The notes under the pieces: model-generated | The model's database searches: none | What the model saw: the letters and a program-made list of their open reading frames with translations, nothing else | What the model was told of the DNA's origin: nothing | Part shown: piece by piece, positions 27,292-36,553 of the stretch | Layout: each line of letters begins with the position of its first letter | Position numbering within the stretch: the stretch's first letter is position 1 | From: Candidatus Aphodovivens avistercoris | Lineage (GTDB): Bacteria; Actinomycetota; Coriobacteriia; Coriobacteriales; Eggerthellaceae | Assembly: GCA_018710945.1 (NCBI GenBank) | Contig: DVIW01000004.1 | Location: forward strand, 62,001 to 126,000 | DNA: 64,000 nucleotides | Reading direction: 5' to 3' | Translations under genes and position numbers: made by a program

Positions 27292-28050
27292 CTAGAACCA
27301 CTCCTTCTTCTGCGCGACGTACATCAGATCGAACGCGCTCTGGGATTTCGAAAGGTAGATGATGCCCTCCACCAGCGAGATGACCCACATCACGATGCTC
27401 GCGATGCCGATGGTCAGCAGGCTGCCCAGAATGGTGATCGCCAGCATGACGAACCCCGCCGTGTTGTACCCCAGGTAGAACTTGTGCACGCCGAACACCC
27501 CGAGGAACAGGGCCAGCAGGCCCGCCGCCACGTGGTCCTTCGTGACGACCGGCTGGCGCGCGTAGGACGGGGGCGTGAAAGGCTGCTGGGCGTAGGGCTG
27601 CTGCGCATACGGCGGTTGGGCTTGGCCGTAGGGCTGCTGCCCGTAGGGCGGTTGGGCCTGGCCGTAGGCTTGCTGGCCGAACGGCCGCTGCGCCTGGCCA
27701 TAGGGCTGCTGGCCATACGGCGGCACCGCACCAGCCGGCTGGCCGTAAGGAGCCTGGGCAGGGCCCGCCTGCCCGAATGGCGGCTGACCAGCGGACACCT
27801 GAGCAGCGCTTCCCTGCCCGAATGGCGGCTGGCCGTAGAACGGCTGCCCGGCACCCGGCGCGCCAAAGGGCGGCTGACCGGCGGCGTGCGCCCCGAACGG
27901 AGGCTGGCCCGGTTGCGGGACCTGCTGGTCAAAGGAAGGCTGCTGACCAGTCGGAGGAGGAAACGAACCCGCGCCCCCCGCTGCGGCAGCGGGCTGTTCC
28001 GCACCCGGCTGCGGCGTCTCGTTCTGCGAAGCGTCAGTGCGCGGCTCCAT
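27292..28050 (-). CDS. TM2-domain protein with a Gln/Pro/Tyr-rich repeat tail
   Basis: The product is 252 aa. Residues 1-165 are built from short repeats such as [14 protein letters not shown] and [10 protein letters not shown], which are likely disordered and phase-separation-prone. The C-terminal TM2 domain has two membrane helices joined by the classic motif [17 protein letters not shown], starting [23 protein letters not shown] 28050 has GGGAGGAAG upstream. The function of bacterial TM2 proteins is largely unknown. Confidence 0.85.
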   Translation of the reverse strand: MEPRTDASQNETPQPGAEQPAAAAGGAGSFPPPTGQQPSFDQQVPQPGQPPFGAHAAGQPPFGAPGAGQPFYGQPPFGQGSAAQVSAGQPPFGQAGPAQAPYGQPAGAVPPYGQQPYGQAQRPFGQQAYGQAQPPYGQQPYGQAQPPYAQQPYAQQPFTPPSYARQPVVTKDHVAAGLLALFLGVFGVHKFYLGYNTAGFVMLAITILGSLLTIGIASIVMWVISLVEGIIYLSKSQSAFDLMYVAQKKEWF

Positions 28051-28174
28051 GGGCTTCCTCCCTCCGTTGCATCTTTCCGTTGCTTCTTGCCCTGCCAGGC
28101 GGCGGCCCGCCCGAAACGGCGCGTCCTCCGCTGCGGCCCCCTGCCAGATGGAACGGCCGTGCGGATCCGGCGCG

Positions 28175-29047
28175 CTACTCTTCGCGCTTCCCTGCGCCGT
28201 CGTCCTTTTCCCCGCCGTGACGAGCCGAGAACAGGCCCATGATGCGGTCGCGCAGCAGCACGCCCGCGATGGCGATGACGGCGGCCACCGCGAAGATGAT
28301 CGCGCTTTCCACAATGCGCCCGTCCGCCAGACCGTCGGCAGCGTAGGTGGTCACCAGGATGCCGGGGATGCGCCCCACGTTCGACAGCACCAGGAAGGTG
28401 CGCATGTTCATGTCAGTAAGGGGCACCAGGTAGGTGAACACGTCCTTGGGCAGGCCGGGGATGAGGAACAGGATGAACACCGTGATGTTCAGCTTGCCCG
28501 ACGCCTCGAACGCGCGGAACTTCTCCAGGTACTTCGTGGGCACCATCTTCTGCACGAACGGCGCGCCGAGGCGCTTCACCACCAGGTAGACGAACGCGCT
28601 GGACAGCACGCAGCCGGCCAGGATGACCAACGCACCCACCCACGGGCCGTACAGCAGGCCGGCCGCCATTTGGGTGACCTCGCCGGGAATGAACGCCACC
28701 ACGATCTGCAGGAACTGGAGCCCCAGCAGGATGAGGAAGCCCACCGGGCCCGCCGCGCGCACGTCGGCGATGACGCGATCGATGCCGCCCGGCTCGAACA
28801 GCTCGTGGAAATAGGGCCACAAAAGGAAGCACACCAGCGCCATGATGAGCAGGAACGCGATCAGGCCGACGAACTTGACCACGTCGCCCATCTCCATGCG
28901 GTGCCCGCGCGGCGCCACTTCCTGGTGCATCTTCTGCTTGGCGCGCTCGTTCAGACCGTGGGCGCGCTCCGACACATGCGACGAGCCGCGCGTGCCGGAG
29001 CCACGCCCCGTCGCCGCGCTTTCCTGTCGGGCTCGTTTCTCAAGCAT
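28175..29047 (-). CDS. TVP38/TMEM64-family (VTT/DedA-like) membrane protein
   Basis: The product is 290 aa. A charged N-terminal 50 residues precede about six hydrophobic segments. The family core is [20 protein letters not shown] and later [17 protein letters not shown], typical of VTT domains related to phospholipid scramblases and flippases of the DedA superfamily. GGAAG precedes the start. It is probably co-transcribed with the PRC-barrel gene upstream (63 bp). Confidence 0.87.
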   Translation of the reverse strand: MLEKRARQESAATGRGSGTRGSSHVSERAHGLNERAKQKMHQEVAPRGHRMEMGDVVKFVGLIAFLLIMALVCFLLWPYFHELFEPGGIDRVIADVRAAGPVGFLILLGLQFLQIVVAFIPGEVTQMAAGLLYGPWVGALVILAGCVLSSAFVYLVVKRLGAPFVQKMVPTKYLEKFRAFEASGKLNITVFILFLIPGLPKDVFTYLVPLTDMNMRTFLVLSNVGRIPGILVTTYAADGLADGRIVESAIIFAVAAVIAIAGVLLRDRIMGLFSARHGGEKDDGAGKREE

Positions 29048-29110
29048 GTGCGTCGCTTCCTTTCCTGCGAGGCGCGCCCTCCGCGGTTGCAGCGGCAGAG
29101 GGCGACGGCG

Positions 29111-30034
29111 CTATTCGTCGCCGTGGCGCGCCTTGTCGTACTCTTCCTTGAACGCTGCGAACATGTTCTTCCGGGAGACGGGCTTGGAAGACGCTACCGG
29201 AGCGGTGCCCTTCTGGGCGGAGGGGGCCGCCTTCGCCTTCGGGCCGCGCGCCTTGTCATACTCCTCTTTGAACTCCACGAAGGCGTCCTTGGTCTCGGTG
29301 ATGCGCTTGCCCGTGGCCTTGGCGCCCTTGTTCACCGCTTCGCCGGCCGTCTTCGCCGCCTTGCTGACGGCGGGCTTGACGGTGCGGTTCACCTTGTCGG
29401 CGGCGATGGCGGTGGCCCTGCCGGCCTTCTCGGCCACGCTGCCCTCGGCGGCCAGGTCAAGCGCCTCGTCGGCCACCAGCACGGCGCCGCGCACCACTTG
29501 GCCGTCGTCCTGCTCGGCCTCGGCTCCCTCCGGTGCGGCCAGAACCGCGCCGATGCCGCGGCGGAAGCCCCGCACCAGCGACGACGGGATCAGGCGCGTG
29601 CCCAGAAGCGTGTTCGCGGTGGCGCCCGCATCCGCCTTCACCCGGGCGATGGCGCCCGTTTCCCGGTCGAACTCCACGGTGCCCACCGTGCCCAGCACCT
29701 CGCCCGACTCGGTGATGAGGGGCAGCCCCTCCCACAGCACGCAGGAATCCCAGTCGATGCCGAGCGCCTTGCAGGCGCCCTTGTCGCAGGCGTCGGGGGC
29801 GTTGCGCACCACGATGCGCCCGTCCACGATGTCGTAGCCGTTCACGGAGACGAACAGGTCTTTGCGGCGGAACATCCACAGCAGGTCGGGGCGCTTCACG
29901 ATGAAGCCCACCACGCGGCGCTCGCGCGGATGGAACACGAAGCGGCGCACCTTGCCGATGTGTTTGGTGCCCTTCTTGCCGCCCAACACGCGCACGCCGC
30001 GCAGCGCGTCGGTTGTGATCAGGTTCTCAGACAT
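29111..30034 (-). CDS. PRC-barrel domain protein with an Ala/Lys-rich helical tail
   Basis: The product is 307 aa. Residues 1-160 look like two PRC-barrel-like beta units (LGGKKGTKHIGKVRRFVFHP, and later TESGEVLGTVGTVEFDRETG). The rest is Ala/Lys/Glu-rich and helical. It ends with two copies of the same nonapeptide FKEEYDKAR, 41 residues apart (VEFKEEYDKARG and AAFKEEYDKARH). ATG 30034 follows a weak site. It sits between a YtxH-like gene and a TVP38 gene, suggesting a role at the envelope. The precise function is unknown. Confidence 0.65.
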   Translation of the reverse strand: MSENLITTDALRGVRVLGGKKGTKHIGKVRRFVFHPRERRVVGFIVKRPDLLWMFRRKDLFVSVNGYDIVDGRIVVRNAPDACDKGACKALGIDWDSCVLWEGLPLITESGEVLGTVGTVEFDRETGAIARVKADAGATANTLLGTRLIPSSLVRGFRRGIGAVLAAPEGAEAEQDDGQVVRGAVLVADEALDLAAEGSVAEKAGRATAIAADKVNRTVKPAVSKAAKTAGEAVNKGAKATGKRITETKDAFVEFKEEYDKARGPKAKAAPSAQKGTAPVASSKPVSRKNMFAAFKEEYDKARHGDE

Positions 30035-30077
30035 GGGTTGCAACGTCTCTCGTCTCAACGGCGCGCGGGGTGCCGCC

Positions 30078-30126
30078 AGCGCGCCCGTTGGGCGCGCTCC
30101 GCCCGGCGGGCCATGGCGGCCTGCCG
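30078..30126 (-). terminator. Hairpin(s) downstream of the YtxH-like gene
   Basis: AGCGCGCCC-GTT-GGGCGCGCT (30078-30098) is a perfect 9-bp hairpin. A second imperfect GC-rich hairpin follows at about 30102-30126. There is no T-run, so this may be a processing or attenuating structure rather than a full terminator. Confidence 0.45.
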
Positions 30127-30151
30127 GGTTGCGCCGTTTCCGTTCTGGCAG

Positions 30152-30664
30152 CTAGTCGCGCGGATCCTCGGCCGCAGCCTGAGCCGCAACCTGCTCGGCG
30201 GGAACCGCCTCGGCCACGGGCTCCACGGGCTCGGCGGGCTCTGCCGCGTCCTCGGCGTTGCGCGCCACCTGGGCGGCGATGCGCTGGCGGGCGGCCTCGA
30301 TCTTCTCGCGCAGCTGGTCGTTCTTGTCCACGATGGCGGGCTTCACCACGCCGGCGGCCTCCTGCACGCGCGCCTGCGCCTGGCCGTACAGCTCCTGACC
30401 GCGGGCGGCGACGTTCTGGGCCATCGACTGGCCGCGAGTGGCCACGTCCTGCGCCACCACCTGGCCGCGGGCGACGGCCGTCTGGTACGCCTGCTGGGCG
30501 CCGGCCTGAGCCTGGGCGCCGAACTGCTGGGCGTCGCCCCACGCGGCACCCATGCGCTCGGAAACCATCGCGCGCGTCTCAACGCCGGCACGCGGGGCGT
30601 ACAGCAGCGCCACGGCAGCGCCCACCAGACCACCGACGACGAAAGCTCCCAGTTTATTGCTCAT
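30152..30664 (-). CDS. YtxH-like protein
   Basis: The product is 170 aa. One N-terminal membrane helix has the YtxH signature (GAFVVGGLVGAAVALLYAPRAG). A long Ala/Gln/Arg-rich amphipathic helix with heptad-like repeats follows, then an acidic Ala/Glu/Pro tail. ATG 30664 has GGAGG upstream. A TATAAT lies at 30716-30721. YtxH proteins are small stress-associated membrane proteins of unknown mechanism. It is probably the first gene of a run with the PRC-barrel and TVP38 genes. Confidence 0.75.
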   Translation of the reverse strand: MSNKLGAFVVGGLVGAAVALLYAPRAGVETRAMVSERMGAAWGDAQQFGAQAQAGAQQAYQTAVARGQVVAQDVATRGQSMAQNVAARGQELYGQAQARVQEAAGVVKPAIVDKNDQLREKIEAARQRIAAQVARNAEDAAEPAEPVEPVAEAVPAEQVAAQAAAEDPRD

Positions 30665-30952
30665 TTCAGCCTCCATTCCGGGCGCTTTCCCTGCCGCGCC
30701 CATCGTCATGCCCCCATTATAGATGCGCGCTTTCCACCCCCGCCCGAAAACACGAGCGCCCCACTAATCGGTTGCCTTTTCGTTGCCGGAATGCAGTCTT
30801 GCATGGAGCGGGTGGAGGATGGGGAAACATCAGCGAGCGGGTGGGAGTTGTGGCGAGATTCCTTTTGCTCCGGATAGGAAAAGCCCGGAAAGTACATGAG
30901 GGCCGCAGCAAGATCCTGTCTACCCCAGGTCAAATGCCAGTCAGCGAGACGC

Positions 30953-31043
30953 CTCCTGGTGCCGGAGATTCGTGGGATCGCCGGGGCGCCGCGTACTTCG
31001 GTACGCAAGCCCCGGGGATCGCGCGAAGATCCGGTGCCAGGAG
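30953..31043. repeat. Large inverted-repeat element with a C(UUCG)G-capped stem
   Basis: The outer stem pairs 30953-30966 with 31030-31043 (14 bp, two G-U pairs). The middle stem pairs 30976-30987 with 31009-31020 (one mismatch). The inner stem GCGTAC (30991-30996) pairs with 31001-31006 around TTCG. The C(UUCG)G tetraloop arises on the plus-strand transcript. It may be a structured RNA or a REP-like palindromic element. Confidence 0.6.
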
Positions 31044-31061
31044 GAGTCGCAGCGTCGAGCA

Positions 31062-31088
31062 GTTGCGGCGTTCGTAAAACGCCGCAAC
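31062..31088 (-). terminator. Hairpin just after ddl
   Basis: A perfect 11-bp stem (GTTGCGGCGTT, 31062-31072, with 31078-31088) and a 5-nt loop start 6 bp beyond the ddl stop. It lacks a T-run. Confidence 0.6.
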
Positions 31089-31094
31089 CAAACA

Positions 31095-32102
31095 TTACCA
31101 GACGGGGGGATGCTGCAGGGCGGCGTGCACCAGCTCGTCCATCACCTTGGCTATGGAGAGGCCGGCGCCCTTGCAGGCGGCGGGGAACATGGAGTACTCG
31201 GTCATGCCGGGCGACACGTCCATTTCCAGCACGCGGACCTGCGCGCCGTCCCAGATGAGGTCGACGCGGCCCATGTCGCGCACGTTGTAGGCGCGGTACA
31301 CCTCAAGCGCCGCGCGCTCGATTTCCGCGCGGATGGCCTGGGCGTCGGCGGGGTCGTTCGACAGCGACTCAGGGCGCACGGGGCAGTGAAAATCCACCGC
31401 GCCGGCCGTCATGCGGGCCGCGGTGTCGTAGAGCCCCTGGCGCGGGACGATCTCCACCGGCGGCAGCGCGTAGGCGTCCCAGCCCGTGCCCAGGATGGAC
31501 ACGCCCATCTCCACGCCTTCAATCCACTGCTCGATGACCACGGCGCCGTCGTAGGACAGCGCGTCCAGCACCGCTTCGCCCAGATCCTCCACGCAATCGA
31601 CCCGGTGCACGCCCATGGCCGAGCCGCCGTGCGCCGGCTTCACCGCCACGGGGTAGCCGCCGATCACGCGGTCCTTCACCATGTCCAGCGCCGTGGCGGC
31701 GCCCATGCTCTTGAACGCGTCGCGCGCGATGTAGAGGCCCTGCGGCCACGACGCCACCGGCTCCTCGCCCGTGATGTTGCGGTAGGCAGCCAGCTCGTAG
31801 TGGAGCGAGTCTTTGTTCCACGCGCGCTGGCACACCGACGCGGACGAGCCCACGAAGGGGATGTCGAGGAACTCCAGCAAGCTTTGCAGCGTGCCGTCCT
31901 CGCCGTGCTTGCCGTGCACCGCGATGTAGCACACGTCGGGGCGCTCGCTGCGCAGCGTGGGCACCAGGTCCTTGGTGGTGTCCAGCGGCACCACCTTGTG
32001 GCCCGCCTCCTCCAGCGCGTCGCACACCTGCTTGCCGCTCTTCAGCGAGAATTCGCGCTCGAACGAGCTCCCGCCCATCAGCACTGCAACTTTCAATCCC
32101 AT
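31095..32102 (-). CDS. ddl: D-alanine--D-alanine ligase
   Basis: The product is 335 aa. It has ATP-grasp architecture: N-terminal VAVLMGGSSFEREFSLKSG, then YIAVHGKHGEDGTLQSLLE, central YPVAVKPAHGGSAMGV, and the C-terminal metal-binding EMDVSPGMTEYSMFP, which replaces the more usual E-x-N-T-x-P-G-M. The canonical metal-ligand Asn position is Asp here, still a possible ligand. It makes D-Ala-D-Ala for peptidoglycan. It lies 16 bp after the aminotransferase gene and is the last gene of the serS operon. Confidence 0.92.
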   Translation of the reverse strand: MGLKVAVLMGGSSFEREFSLKSGKQVCDALEEAGHKVVPLDTTKDLVPTLRSERPDVCYIAVHGKHGEDGTLQSLLEFLDIPFVGSSASVCQRAWNKDSLHYELAAYRNITGEEPVASWPQGLYIARDAFKSMGAATALDMVKDRVIGGYPVAVKPAHGGSAMGVHRVDCVEDLGEAVLDALSYDGAVVIEQWIEGVEMGVSILGTGWDAYALPPVEIVPRQGLYDTAARMTAGAVDFHCPVRPESLSNDPADAQAIRAEIERAALEVYRAYNVRDMGRVDLIWDGAQVRVLEMDVSPGMTEYSMFPAACKGAGLSIAKVMDELVHAALQHPPVW

Positions 32103-32118
32103 GGTAGTCCCTCCGTTG

Positions 32119-33405
32119 CTATTCGGATTCTCGTTTGGGAGCGTTTTCCCCGATGGCGCCCGCCTCGATGAAGGCGCGGTAGAGCTCCAGCCGGTCCTCG
32201 ATGACGCCTGCCAGGCGGCGGATGGCCTCTTCGATGTTCTCAGGCGACTCGTAGCTGAAGTTGATGCGCATGCAGTTCTTCCCCTTCGTTCCGCCGGGGA
32301 AGAACGAGTCGCCCGGCACGTAGGTCACGCCCGCTTCCAGCGCCTCGGCCAGCATCGAGCCGGTGTCCACGTACTCCGGCAGCGTCACCCACACGAAGAA
32401 GCCGCCCTCGGGGTGCGTCCACGACGCCTCGGGCGGGAAGTGCTCTTCCAACGCCGCCAGCATGGCGTCGCGGCGGATGCGGTAGGTTTTCACGAACTTC
32501 TGCAGCGTGCGCTGCCAGGGCGTGTCGGTGAAGTAGTGCTCCACGACGATCTGGTCGAACGAGCTGCCGCACAGATCGGAGCCCTGCTTCACCAGGTTGA
32601 TCTTGCCGATGATGGAGCGCGGTGCCACCACCCAGCCGCAGCGCAGGCCGGGGGCGAAGATCTTCGAGATGGTGCCCAGGTAGATGACGCGATCGTCCTG
32701 CGCCTTCAGGGGAATCTGGTGCCCGCCCTCGTAGCGCAGGCGGCCGTAGGGGTCGTCCTCCACCACCAGGAAGTCGTACTCGTGCGACAGCTCCAGCAGG
32801 CGCTTGCGGCGCTCCTGCGTCATGGTGACGCCGCCGGGATTCTGGAAGTTCGGGATGGTGTAGCAGAACTTCAGGCGCGGGTTGCCCTTACCGATGCGCT
32901 TCAGCTCTTCCTCCAGCAGGTCCATACGCATGCCCTGGTCGTCGAAGGGGATGGCGCGCACGTCCGGCTCGTAGGTGGAGAACGCCTGCAGCGCGGTCAG
33001 GTAGGTGGGGCCTTCCACCAGGATGATGTCACCGGGGTCGATGAACACCTTCCCCAGCAGGTCAAGCGCCTCCTGGGCGCCGCTGGTGATGAGCACCTGG
33101 TCGGGCTTGCAGCGCACGCCGATGTCGCGCATCAGCTCGCAGAACACGCTCTTCGTCTCGACGCGGCCGTCGGTGGTGCCGTACTGCAGCGCCTGGGCGC
33201 GATGGTCCTCCACCGTGGCGCGGACCGCCTTGCGGATGGCCGTGACCGGAAGCAGCGACACGTCGGGCATGCCGCCGGACAGCGAGATGATGTCGGGGCG
33301 CACCGCCGCCGAGAACAGGTCGCGCACGGGAGACGAGCGCATCTTCTCAATGCGCCGTGCGTGTTTATCGTCCGTTTTGTCGAATGTGAGATGGGCGGAC
33401 GTCAT
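32119..33405 (-). CDS. PLP-dependent aminotransferase, class I/II (LysN/MocR-catalytic type)
   Basis: The product is 428 aa. The fold-type I aminotransferase has the PLP lysine in YLGTISKIFAPGLRCGW, the cofactor-binding Asp in VVEDDPYGRLRYEG, the Asn-containing IPNFQNPGGVTMT, and the carboxylate-binding Arg near MRINFSYES. It resembles 2-aminoadipate or aromatic aminotransferases. There is no GntR-type HTH, so it is not a MocR regulator. The start overlaps the preceding gene by 41 bp, with AGGGGG upstream. A later start at 33342 is possible. The substrate is unknown; co-transcription with ddl suggests amino-acid supply. Confidence 0.85.
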   Translation of the reverse strand: MTSAHLTFDKTDDKHARRIEKMRSSPVRDLFSAAVRPDIISLSGGMPDVSLLPVTAIRKAVRATVEDHRAQALQYGTTDGRVETKSVFCELMRDIGVRCKPDQVLITSGAQEALDLLGKVFIDPGDIILVEGPTYLTALQAFSTYEPDVRAIPFDDQGMRMDLLEEELKRIGKGNPRLKFCYTIPNFQNPGGVTMTQERRKRLLELSHEYDFLVVEDDPYGRLRYEGGHQIPLKAQDDRVIYLGTISKIFAPGLRCGWVVAPRSIIGKINLVKQGSDLCGSSFDQIVVEHYFTDTPWQRTLQKFVKTYRIRRDAMLAALEEHFPPEASWTHPEGGFFVWVTLPEYVDTGSMLAEALEAGVTYVPGDSFFPGGTKGKNCMRINFSYESPENIEEAIRRLAGVIEDRLELYRAFIEAGAIGENAPKRESE

Positions 33406-33859
33406 CCTGAACCCCCTCTTCCTCGGTTGGAATATCCCGTAAGCCTACCACGCAATCGGAAAGAAACCGCGTCGCGTCGCGAAAAGCCCGCAAGGCAGCC
33501 AAATCGTCGGTAAAGCTCACCTGGACGCGCGCCGTTCCCGCCGCTTCGTCCACCCAGTCGGTGGTGCCCGCATACACGGCAGCATCATGCGGCGCGGCGC
33601 GCGTCTGCAGGTCGATGACGAGGTGCTCAAGCGCATGGGGAAGCGGTGTGCGGTCCATCACGTCGCCAAAGCAGGGCCCCACCTCGTTCACACAGGCGTG
33701 ACGGGGAAGGTCGGGGAAGGCCTCGCGCAGACGCGCTGCAAGCTTGGGCGTGGTGAAGCGGGGGGCGTCGGGCGCGAGCCGCACGACGCAGGACAGGCGG
33801 CCCGCCCCCACCTCGATGCGCTCTAGGAACAGCGCGGGCTCGCCGGACGGCACGGTCAC
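33365..33859 (-). CDS. Stand-alone protein like the N-terminal domain of cyanophycin synthetase
   Basis: The product is 164 aa. The core HACVNEVGPCFGDVMDRTPLPHALEHLVIDLQ (read around residues 54-85) recalls the LEH-x-x-x-x-LQ region of the cyanophycin synthetase N-terminal domain. The ATP-grasp and Mur-ligase domains are absent. The RVQVSFTDDLAALRAFRDAT segment is the second half of that fold. Its start overlaps the Ala/Ser-rich gene (ATGA), and its end overlaps the aminotransferase gene. The resemblance is from memory of the family and is not certain. Confidence 0.5.
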   Translation of the reverse strand: MTVPSGEPALFLERIEVGAGRLSCVVRLAPDAPRFTTPKLAARLREAFPDLPRHACVNEVGPCFGDVMDRTPLPHALEHLVIDLQTRAAPHDAAVYAGTTDWVDEAAGTARVQVSFTDDLAALRAFRDATRFLSDCVVGLRDIPTEEEGVQDDVRPSHIRQNGR

Positions 33860-35277
33860 AGCAGGTCACCGGGCGAAATCGCGTTCGATCCCACGTCGCC
33901 GGTGCCGCCCGAGCCGCCGGATGCGGAAAGGGCGTCCTCGGCGCGCTGGGCGTTCTCTTCCTTTTGGGCCTCGTCAGCGTCGGAGCTGCCAGCGGCGTCG
34001 GAACCGGAGGACGCGCCGGCGCCGTCCGCCGAGCCATCAGCTGACGCATCGGAGCCGGAGCCGCCATCCGCGCCGTCGGCGGAAGCGCCGCCCGAGGCAT
34101 CGGCGGAAACGCCAGCGTCGCCCGGCCCCTCTTCACCTGCGGCGCCTTCGCCGTCCTGCGCCGCGCCGACACGGACGAGGACCAGCGACCCCTCGCCGAA
34201 CGACGGCGTGGAGACGGGCTGGCCGCTTATCGCGCCGGCGAGGCAGCCCCACGCCCAGGCGATGTCGTCAAGCGCGGTGCCGAAAGCGTCGAACGAGCCG
34301 TCCTGGATGGCAAGCTGGTTGCGGTCGGCCGAGAAGCGGTAGCGCGCCTGGCCGGACAGGTCCCCGAACGAGAGGAAGAGCGTCTTGGCGCCAGCGTCGA
34401 TCGCGTAGTCGTAGGCTTCCGCGTCGGTGAGGTGGATGGACGACCCGTCGATGAGGATAACGGTGTCGCTCCCCTCGGCGACCCACTCGCCCTGAAGGTC
34501 CGCGGCGTCGTCGAAGCGCAGCCAGCGGTCCCACGAGAACACCGCCGCAGCAGCCACGGCAAGCGCCACCGAGCACGCGACGATCCACAGCGCGATGCGC
34601 GCCTTTCCCGCACGCTTCCCGCCACGCGCCGCCGACGAGCGCCGCCGCGCGCGCTCCGTTGCGCCGGAGGAGCGGGAGGCGTCGTCCTCCTGGGAAGCGC
34701 GGGAAGGGTCGCTAGACGACGGGGTTGCGCTCGAAACGCGGGAAGCGTCGGCAGACGATGAAGCCGCGCCAGATGCCGAGGCCGCCGTAGGCGCCGAAGC
34801 CACGTCGGAGGCCGAAGCGGCTGCAGGCTCGCCAGATGCCGGAACCGCCACAGACGCAGCCGCATCGGACGCCGAGGTCGCACCAGGAGCGGAAGCCGTG
34901 CCAGACGCGGAGGCCGCACCGGGCGCCGGACTTGCCGCAGACGCGCGGACCCCTTTGCCGGAAACGCCGCCAGACGCCGCACCCGCGACGGCGGCATCGC
35001 CCGGCACCGCACCCCCGCCGGCCGAAACAGTGCTCTTGCCCACCTGACCCGCCGAAAGCACGCCGGAGCCAGAAGCGGAGCCGCTTCCCGAGGCGGCGGA
35101 CGCAGCGCCGGCAAGAGTCGCACCGCCAGCAGAGACGGCGGAATCCCCGTCGCCCTTCCCGACACGAGCCGCCCCCTGGGGGGACGAGCCCGCCGCCGAA
35201 AGCACGCCGGATTCCGCCGCGCGCTGCGACAGGGGCGTCCTCGCCTTCTTGGGCGCTGGTCTACGCTTCGGCGCCAA
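33856..35277 (-). CDS. Ala/Ser-rich single-pass membrane protein
   Basis: The product is about 473 aa. Residues 1-225 are almost entirely Ala/Ser/Gly/Pro. A basic stretch and one membrane helix ([20 protein letters not shown]) follow. An extracytoplasmic domain of about 110 residues starts [19 protein letters not shown], and an Asp/Ala/Ser/Gly-rich tail ends the protein. The start is probably TTG 35277 (GAGG upstream) or TTG 35286, inside the last codons of serS. It overlaps its neighbours at both ends, which indicates tight operon coupling. The function is unknown. Confidence 0.65.
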   Translation of the reverse strand: MAPKRRPAPKKARTPLSQRAAESGVLSAAGSSPQGAARVGKGDGDSAVSAGGATLAGAASAASGSGSASGSGVLSAGQVGKSTVSAGGGAVPGDAAVAGAASGGVSGKGVRASAASPAPGAASASGTASAPGATSASDAAASVAVPASGEPAAASASDVASAPTAASASGAASSSADASRVSSATPSSSDPSRASQEDDASRSSGATERARRRSSAARGGKRAGKARIALWIVACSVALAVAAAAVFSWDRWLRFDDAADLQGEWVAEGSDTVILIDGSSIHLTDAEAYDYAIDAGAKTLFLSFGDLSGQARYRFSADRNQLAIQDGSFDAFGTALDDIAWAWGCLAGAISGQPVSTPSFGEGSLVLVRVGAAQDGEGAAGEEGPGDAGVSADASGGASADGADGGSGSDASADGSADGAGASSGSDAAGSSDADEAQKEENAQRAEDALSASGGSGGTGDVGSNAISPGDLL

Positions 35278-36553
35278 TGACCTCAACGCCGCCCATATAC
35301 GGCACCAGCACGTCGGGCACGCGGATGGTGCCGTCGGGCTGCTGGAAGTTCTCCATAATGGCCGCCATGGTGCGGCCCGCAGGCAGGCCGCTGCCGTTCA
35401 GCGTGTGCAGGAAGCGCGATCCCTTGAAGTTCTCGGGGTCGCGGTACTTGATGCTCGCACGGCGCGCCTGGAAATCGCCGCAGTTCGAGCACGACGAGAT
35501 CTCCTTGTAGTCATTGTAGCTGGGCAGCCACACCTCGATGTCGTAGGTCTGCCGCGCGGAAAAGCCCAGATCGCCCGTGCACAGCGCGATGACGCGGTAG
35601 GGCAGGCCCAGCTGCTGCAGCAGGTACTCGGCCTCGGCGGTCATGGACTCCAGCTCTTCGTCGGACTGCTCCGGCGTGGCGAACTTCACCATCTCCACCT
35701 TGTCGAACTCGTGCTGGCGGATGATGCCGCGCGTGTCGCGGCCTGCGCTGCCGGCCTCTTCGCGGAAGCACGGGGTGAACGCGGTGTAGCGCAGCGGCAG
35801 GTCGGCGGCGTCCAGCACCTCGCCGGCGTGCAGGTTGGTCAGCGTCACCTCGGCCGTGGGAATGAGGAACATGTCGCCGCTCACGTGATAGGCGTCGTCC
35901 TCGAACTTGGGCAGCTGGCCCGTGCCGAACATGGTCTGGCGCTTCACCACCACCGGCGGCCACCATTCCTTGAAGCCGCGGGAGGCGTGCGTGTCCACGA
36001 AGAAGTTGATGAGCGCGCGCTCCAAGCGAGCGCCCATGCCGGCCAGCACGGTGAAGCGGCTGCCCGACAGCTTGTTGCCGCGCTCGAAGTCGAGGATGCC
36101 CAGATCGGTGCCAAGGTCCCAGTGCGGCTTGGCCTCGAAGCCCTCAGCCGCGAAATCGCGCGGGACACCCCAGCGGCGCAGCTCCGGGTTCTCCGTCTCG
36201 TCCTTGCCGACGGGGGTTTTCTCGCCGGGAAGGTTGGGAGTGTGGGCCAGGAGGTCGTTCAGCTGGGCCTCCACCTCGTCACGGCGGGCGTCGAGCGTGG
36301 CTATCTGATCGTTGATGGCGCGCACGCGCTCCTTGGCGGCCTCGGCCTCGTCCTTCTTGCCCTCGGCCATCATCTTGCCGATGGACTTCGACGCCGTGTT
36401 GCGCTCCTGCTGCAGCGCCTCCACTTCCACGATGGCCGCACGGCGCGCCTCGTCAAGCTCGGAGAAGCGCGCGGAATCCCAAGAGGCGTTGCGATTCTTC
36501 ATCGCCTGGGCCACTTCCTCCTGATGTTCGCGGACATAACGGATGTCTAGCAT
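35261..36553 (-). CDS. serS: Seryl-tRNA synthetase
   Basis: The product is 430 aa, the normal length. The N-terminal tRNA-binding coiled coil (residues 1-110, starting [20 protein letters not shown]) is followed by the class II core. Motif 2 reads [19 protein letters not shown] and motif 3 is near the C-terminus ([20 protein letters not shown]). It charges tRNA-Ser; two of its substrates are encoded here (GCT and TGA anticodons). ATG 36553 has AAGGAG upstream; the long upstream open frame is a shadow. It leads a five-gene operon. Confidence 0.96.
   Translation of the reverse strand: MLDIRYVREHQEEVAQAMKNRNASWDSARFSELDEARRAAIVEVEALQQERNTASKSIGKMMAEGKKDEAEAAKERVRAINDQIATLDARRDEVEAQLNDLLAHTPNLPGEKTPVGKDETENPELRRWGVPRDFAAEGFEAKPHWDLGTDLGILDFERGNKLSGSRFTVLAGMGARLERALINFFVDTHASRGFKEWWPPVVVKRQTMFGTGQLPKFEDDAYHVSGDMFLIPTAEVTLTNLHAGEVLDAADLPLRYTAFTPCFREEAGSAGRDTRGIIRQHEFDKVEMVKFATPEQSDEELESMTAEAEYLLQQLGLPYRVIALCTGDLGFSARQTYDIEVWLPSYNDYKEISSCSNCGDFQARRASIKYRDPENFKGSRFLHTLNGSGLPAGRTMAAIMENFQQPDGTIRVPDVLVPYMGGVEVIGAEA

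Larger units (their letters stand above)
30665..31094. other. 430-bp gap with promoter, a 91-nt foldable element and a hairpin
   Basis: The gap holds a minus -10 box (TATAAT, 30716-30721) for the YtxH-like gene, a roughly 220-bp stretch with no recognisable gene, a large inverted-repeat structure (30953-31043), and the hairpin after ddl (31062-31088). A 25-codon open frame at 30803-30877 has no ribosome binding site. Confidence 0.5.

Noticed and set aside
30803-30877. 25-codon ORF (two Trp) in the gap between ytxH-like and ddl as a leader peptide
   Set aside because: It has no ribosome binding site and no downstream gene on that strand to regulate.
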